Shown: positions 6,398-7,913 of the stretch, in pieces
Layout of the letters: each line of letters begins with the position of its first letter
How positions within the stretch are numbered: position 1 is the stretch's first letter
Assembly: GCA_021778935.1 (NCBI GenBank)
Contig: JAJYBQ010000112.1
Location: forward strand, 1 to 7,913
From: Pseudomonadota bacterium
GTDB lineage: Bacteria > Pseudomonadota > Gammaproteobacteria > Burkholderiales > Burkholderiaceae
Direction of reading: 5' to 3'
DNA length: 7,913 bases
The notes under the pieces: generated by a model
Seen by the model: only the letters and a program-made list of their open reading frames with translations
Database searches by the model: none
What the model was told of the DNA's origin: nothing
Program-made: the position numbers and the translations under genes

Positions 6398-7365
6398 TCG
6401 AGATGGACTCGGGGATCGACGAAGGTGTAGACGATGTCGACCAGCAGATACGATCCGATGGTGACGACGGAACCCACGAACACCATCGCGCGGACGATGC
6501 CGAAATCCTGCTGCGTGATTCCGTCGATGGTGAACGCACCCAGGCCCGGGATGGCAAAGAATGATTCGGTGATGATCGTGCCGGTGAATACGATCGGCAG
6601 CATCGCGCCGGCATTGGTGACGATGGGGATGAGGGAATTGCGCAGGACGTGGCGCAGCAGTAGCGCCCACTCCGAGAGCCCCTTGGCGCGTGCGGTGCGT
6701 ACATAATCCTTGCCCAGTTCTTCCAGGTAGATCGTGCGGAAGAGCCGTGCCTGAGGCCCCAGCGAACCCAGTACGAGCACGAATATCGGCAGGATCAGGA
6801 ACGCCTCGGGCCGGGCGCGCGCAAAACCGGATACGGGGGTGAGTTGCATGAGCTTGCCGACGAGATACTGCCCGAAGATGATGTAGAAGAGCGTGGAGAT
6901 CGACATCAGCACGACCAGGAATGCCACGCCCAGGGCGTCGAGGCGCGTGGCGCGGAAGAGCACCATCCCGAGCGCGAACACCACCGGCAGGATGACGGCA
7001 AGCAGGAATACCTGGATGCCGATCAGGAATGACGGCAGAAAACGGCGACGCATCTCGTAGGAGATGTCCAACCCCTCGTTGGTGTGACCGAATTTCAGTT
7101 CCGCCATGTCTCGGGTGGTCGCGAAGAACACGGTGTCGGTGAGCTTGCCCGGTCCGGGGGCCGCGGCGTTGAAATAGAGCGGCCGGTCGTATCCGTTCTC
7201 GGCCTCCCAGCGATGGATCGCTTCGGTCGTCACTCGCCGACCCAGTTGCAGCCGCGCCTGGTCCTCCGGCGTGTTCACGGCGAAGAACAGGGTGAACGTC
7301 ACCAGATGCACGCCGAACAGCACGGCCAGGGCATAGGCGATACGGCGCAGGAGATACGCGATCAC
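6394..7365 (-). CDS. OppB-like ABC importer permease
   Basis: The protein has 323 residues, normal for OppB/DppB. It begins IAYLLRRIAYALAVLFGVHLVTF, the typical N-terminal membrane helix after a Leu-Arg-Arg. A long polar loop (about 31-108) follows, then further membrane segments at about 110-137, 145-168, 187-203, 250-270 and 292-312. The EAA coupling motif is YVRTARAKGLSEWALLLRHVLRNSL (221-245), and the family ending YTFVDPRVHLE (313-323) is present. It pairs with the OppC-like subunit to form the inner-membrane channel. The start is a GTG at 7365 overlapping the stop of the binding-protein gene as GTGA, with GGGGAG upstream. The frame is open further upstream, but that part only shadows the binding-protein gene. 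The stop overlaps the next permease start. The loop around 62-95 (YFNAAAPGPG...) has no hallmark I can name. Confidence 0.95.
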   Translation of the reverse strand: MIAYLLRRIAYALAVLFGVHLVTFTLFFAVNTPEDQARLQLGRRVTTEAIHRWEAENGYDRPLYFNAAAPGPGKLTDTVFFATTRDMAELKFGHTNEGLDISYEMRRRFLPSFLIGIQVFLLAVILPVVFALGMVLFRATRLDALGVAFLVVLMSISTLFYIIFGQYLVGKLMQLTPVSGFARARPEAFLILPIFVLVLGSLGPQARLFRTIYLEELGKDYVRTARAKGLSEWALLLRHVLRNSLIPIVTNAGAMLPIVFTGTIITESFFAIPGLGAFTIDGITQQDFGIVRAMVFVGSVVTIGSYLLVDIVYTFVDPRVHLE

Positions 7366-7913
7366 GAAGGGCTCCCCCCGTCTCCCCGATCCCGCCCGGT
7401 TTTGGAACCCGAGGAATTCCAGATGATCGCCGTGCGCGCGTCGCGCTGCTCGCGCGCTCGCCAGACGCGCCACAAGGGAATCATCGCCAGGCAGAGCGCA
7501 GCCAGGATCGCCGCGAGCGGCCACCAGTGCGGCCGGTTCCATTCGCGAACCTTTTCCCAGCGCATCGCGGGGTCCACATCCAGGTACTTGATCTGATCGC
7601 GCACCATGATGCTGGGATTCGCGTTGTGTACCCAGGGCTGGTAGGCAGCGGAGATCGCCGGAAAGTATCCCCACATCCACGGGCTGTCGCGCTGGACGAC
7701 CTGAACCATCCGATCGATCACCGTCTGCCGCTCGGGGCCATCGGGCAGTACGCGCATTTTGCGGTACAGGCGGTCATATTCCGGGTTTTCATAGTTGGCA
7801 GCGTTCTCGCCCTGGAATTTCGCCTTGCCTTGCGAGCCGGAGAGCAGAAAGAGGAAGTTCTCGGGATCCGGATAGTCGGCGTACCAGCCCCAGGAAAAGA
7901 TCTGCGCCTCGCC
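7362..7913 (-). CDS. extracytoplasmic peptide-type solute-binding protein, C-terminal part, with membrane anchor
   Basis: The frame is open from the window edge, so only the last 183 residues are present. WGWYADYPDPENFLFLLSGS at the beginning is the conserved late segment of family 5 (SBP_bac_5, OppA/DppA-type) binding proteins. NYENPEYDRLYRKM and DSPWMWGYFP follow in the expected order, as does the closing region on substrate contacts. The normal family end would be near residue 125 of this fragment. Here it continues with RPHWWPLAAILAALCLAMIPLWRVWRAREQR (127-157), a single membrane segment followed by positive residues, then a short polar tail. The protein thus appears tethered to the inner membrane from its C-terminus, with the binding domain in the periplasm. 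It captures substrate for the permeases encoded directly downstream, which it overlaps by GTGA. Start and signal peptide lie outside the window. Confidence 0.92.
   Translation of the reverse strand, partial: GEAQIFSWGWYADYPDPENFLFLLSGSQGKAKFQGENAANYENPEYDRLYRKMRVLPDGPERQTVIDRMVQVVQRDSPWMWGYFPAISAAYQPWVHNANPSIMVRDQIKYLDVDPAMRWEKVREWNRPHWWPLAAILAALCLAMIPLWRVWRAREQRDARTAIIWNSSGSKTGRDRGDGGSPS

Overview
The window is G+C-rich proteobacterial DNA. A Betaproteobacterium is my best guess, judged from codon use and the style of the HypA, transporter and HD-GYP sequences, but the window holds no taxonomic marker. Every gene I can support lies on the minus strand, so it is read from high to low coordinates.

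Region 1 (7913 to 3098) is a peptide/nickel-type (Opp/Dpp) ABC importer operon. It runs: the C-terminal part of a solute-binding protein, an OppB-like permease, an OppC-like permease and a fused double ATPase. The genes are tightly coupled by GTGA and ATGA overlaps and by a 3-base gap whose Shine-Dalgarno contains the upstream stop codon. Two departures from the textbook importer stand out. The binding protein ends in a transmembrane anchor, and the OppC-like subunit carries about 210 extra N-terminal residues with extra membrane segments and a predicted non-cytoplasmic loop.

Region 2 (3056 to 1767) is an HD-GYP-type phosphohydrolase gene, a putative cyclic-di-GMP phosphodiesterase. It follows the ATPase closely enough to share its transcript.

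Region 3 (1766 to 1158) has no intact gene. It holds what I read as a decayed hydrogenase-maturation locus. One piece is a hypA copy reduced to 46 codons by an in-frame internal deletion that removed the zinc domain. It overlaps by ATGA with the first codons of a hypB-like gene, including a CxxCGCG metal motif, which then loses recognisable similarity. The rest of the gap holds only small hairpins and spacer.

Region 4 (1157 to 1) starts a different cluster: a small exported or membrane-anchored protein with an internal 22-residue repeat, an acyl carrier protein, and the N-terminal 165 codons of a beta-ketoacyl-ACP synthase that runs off the window just before its active-site cysteine. ACP and ketosynthase overlap by ATGA. 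This looks like the edge of a dedicated fatty-acid- or polyketide-like pathway, product unknown.

The most distinctive observations are the hypA/hypB remnant, the remodelled membrane topology of the importer, the HD-GYP gene attached to it, and the repeat-containing small protein leading the ACP-ketosynthase genes.
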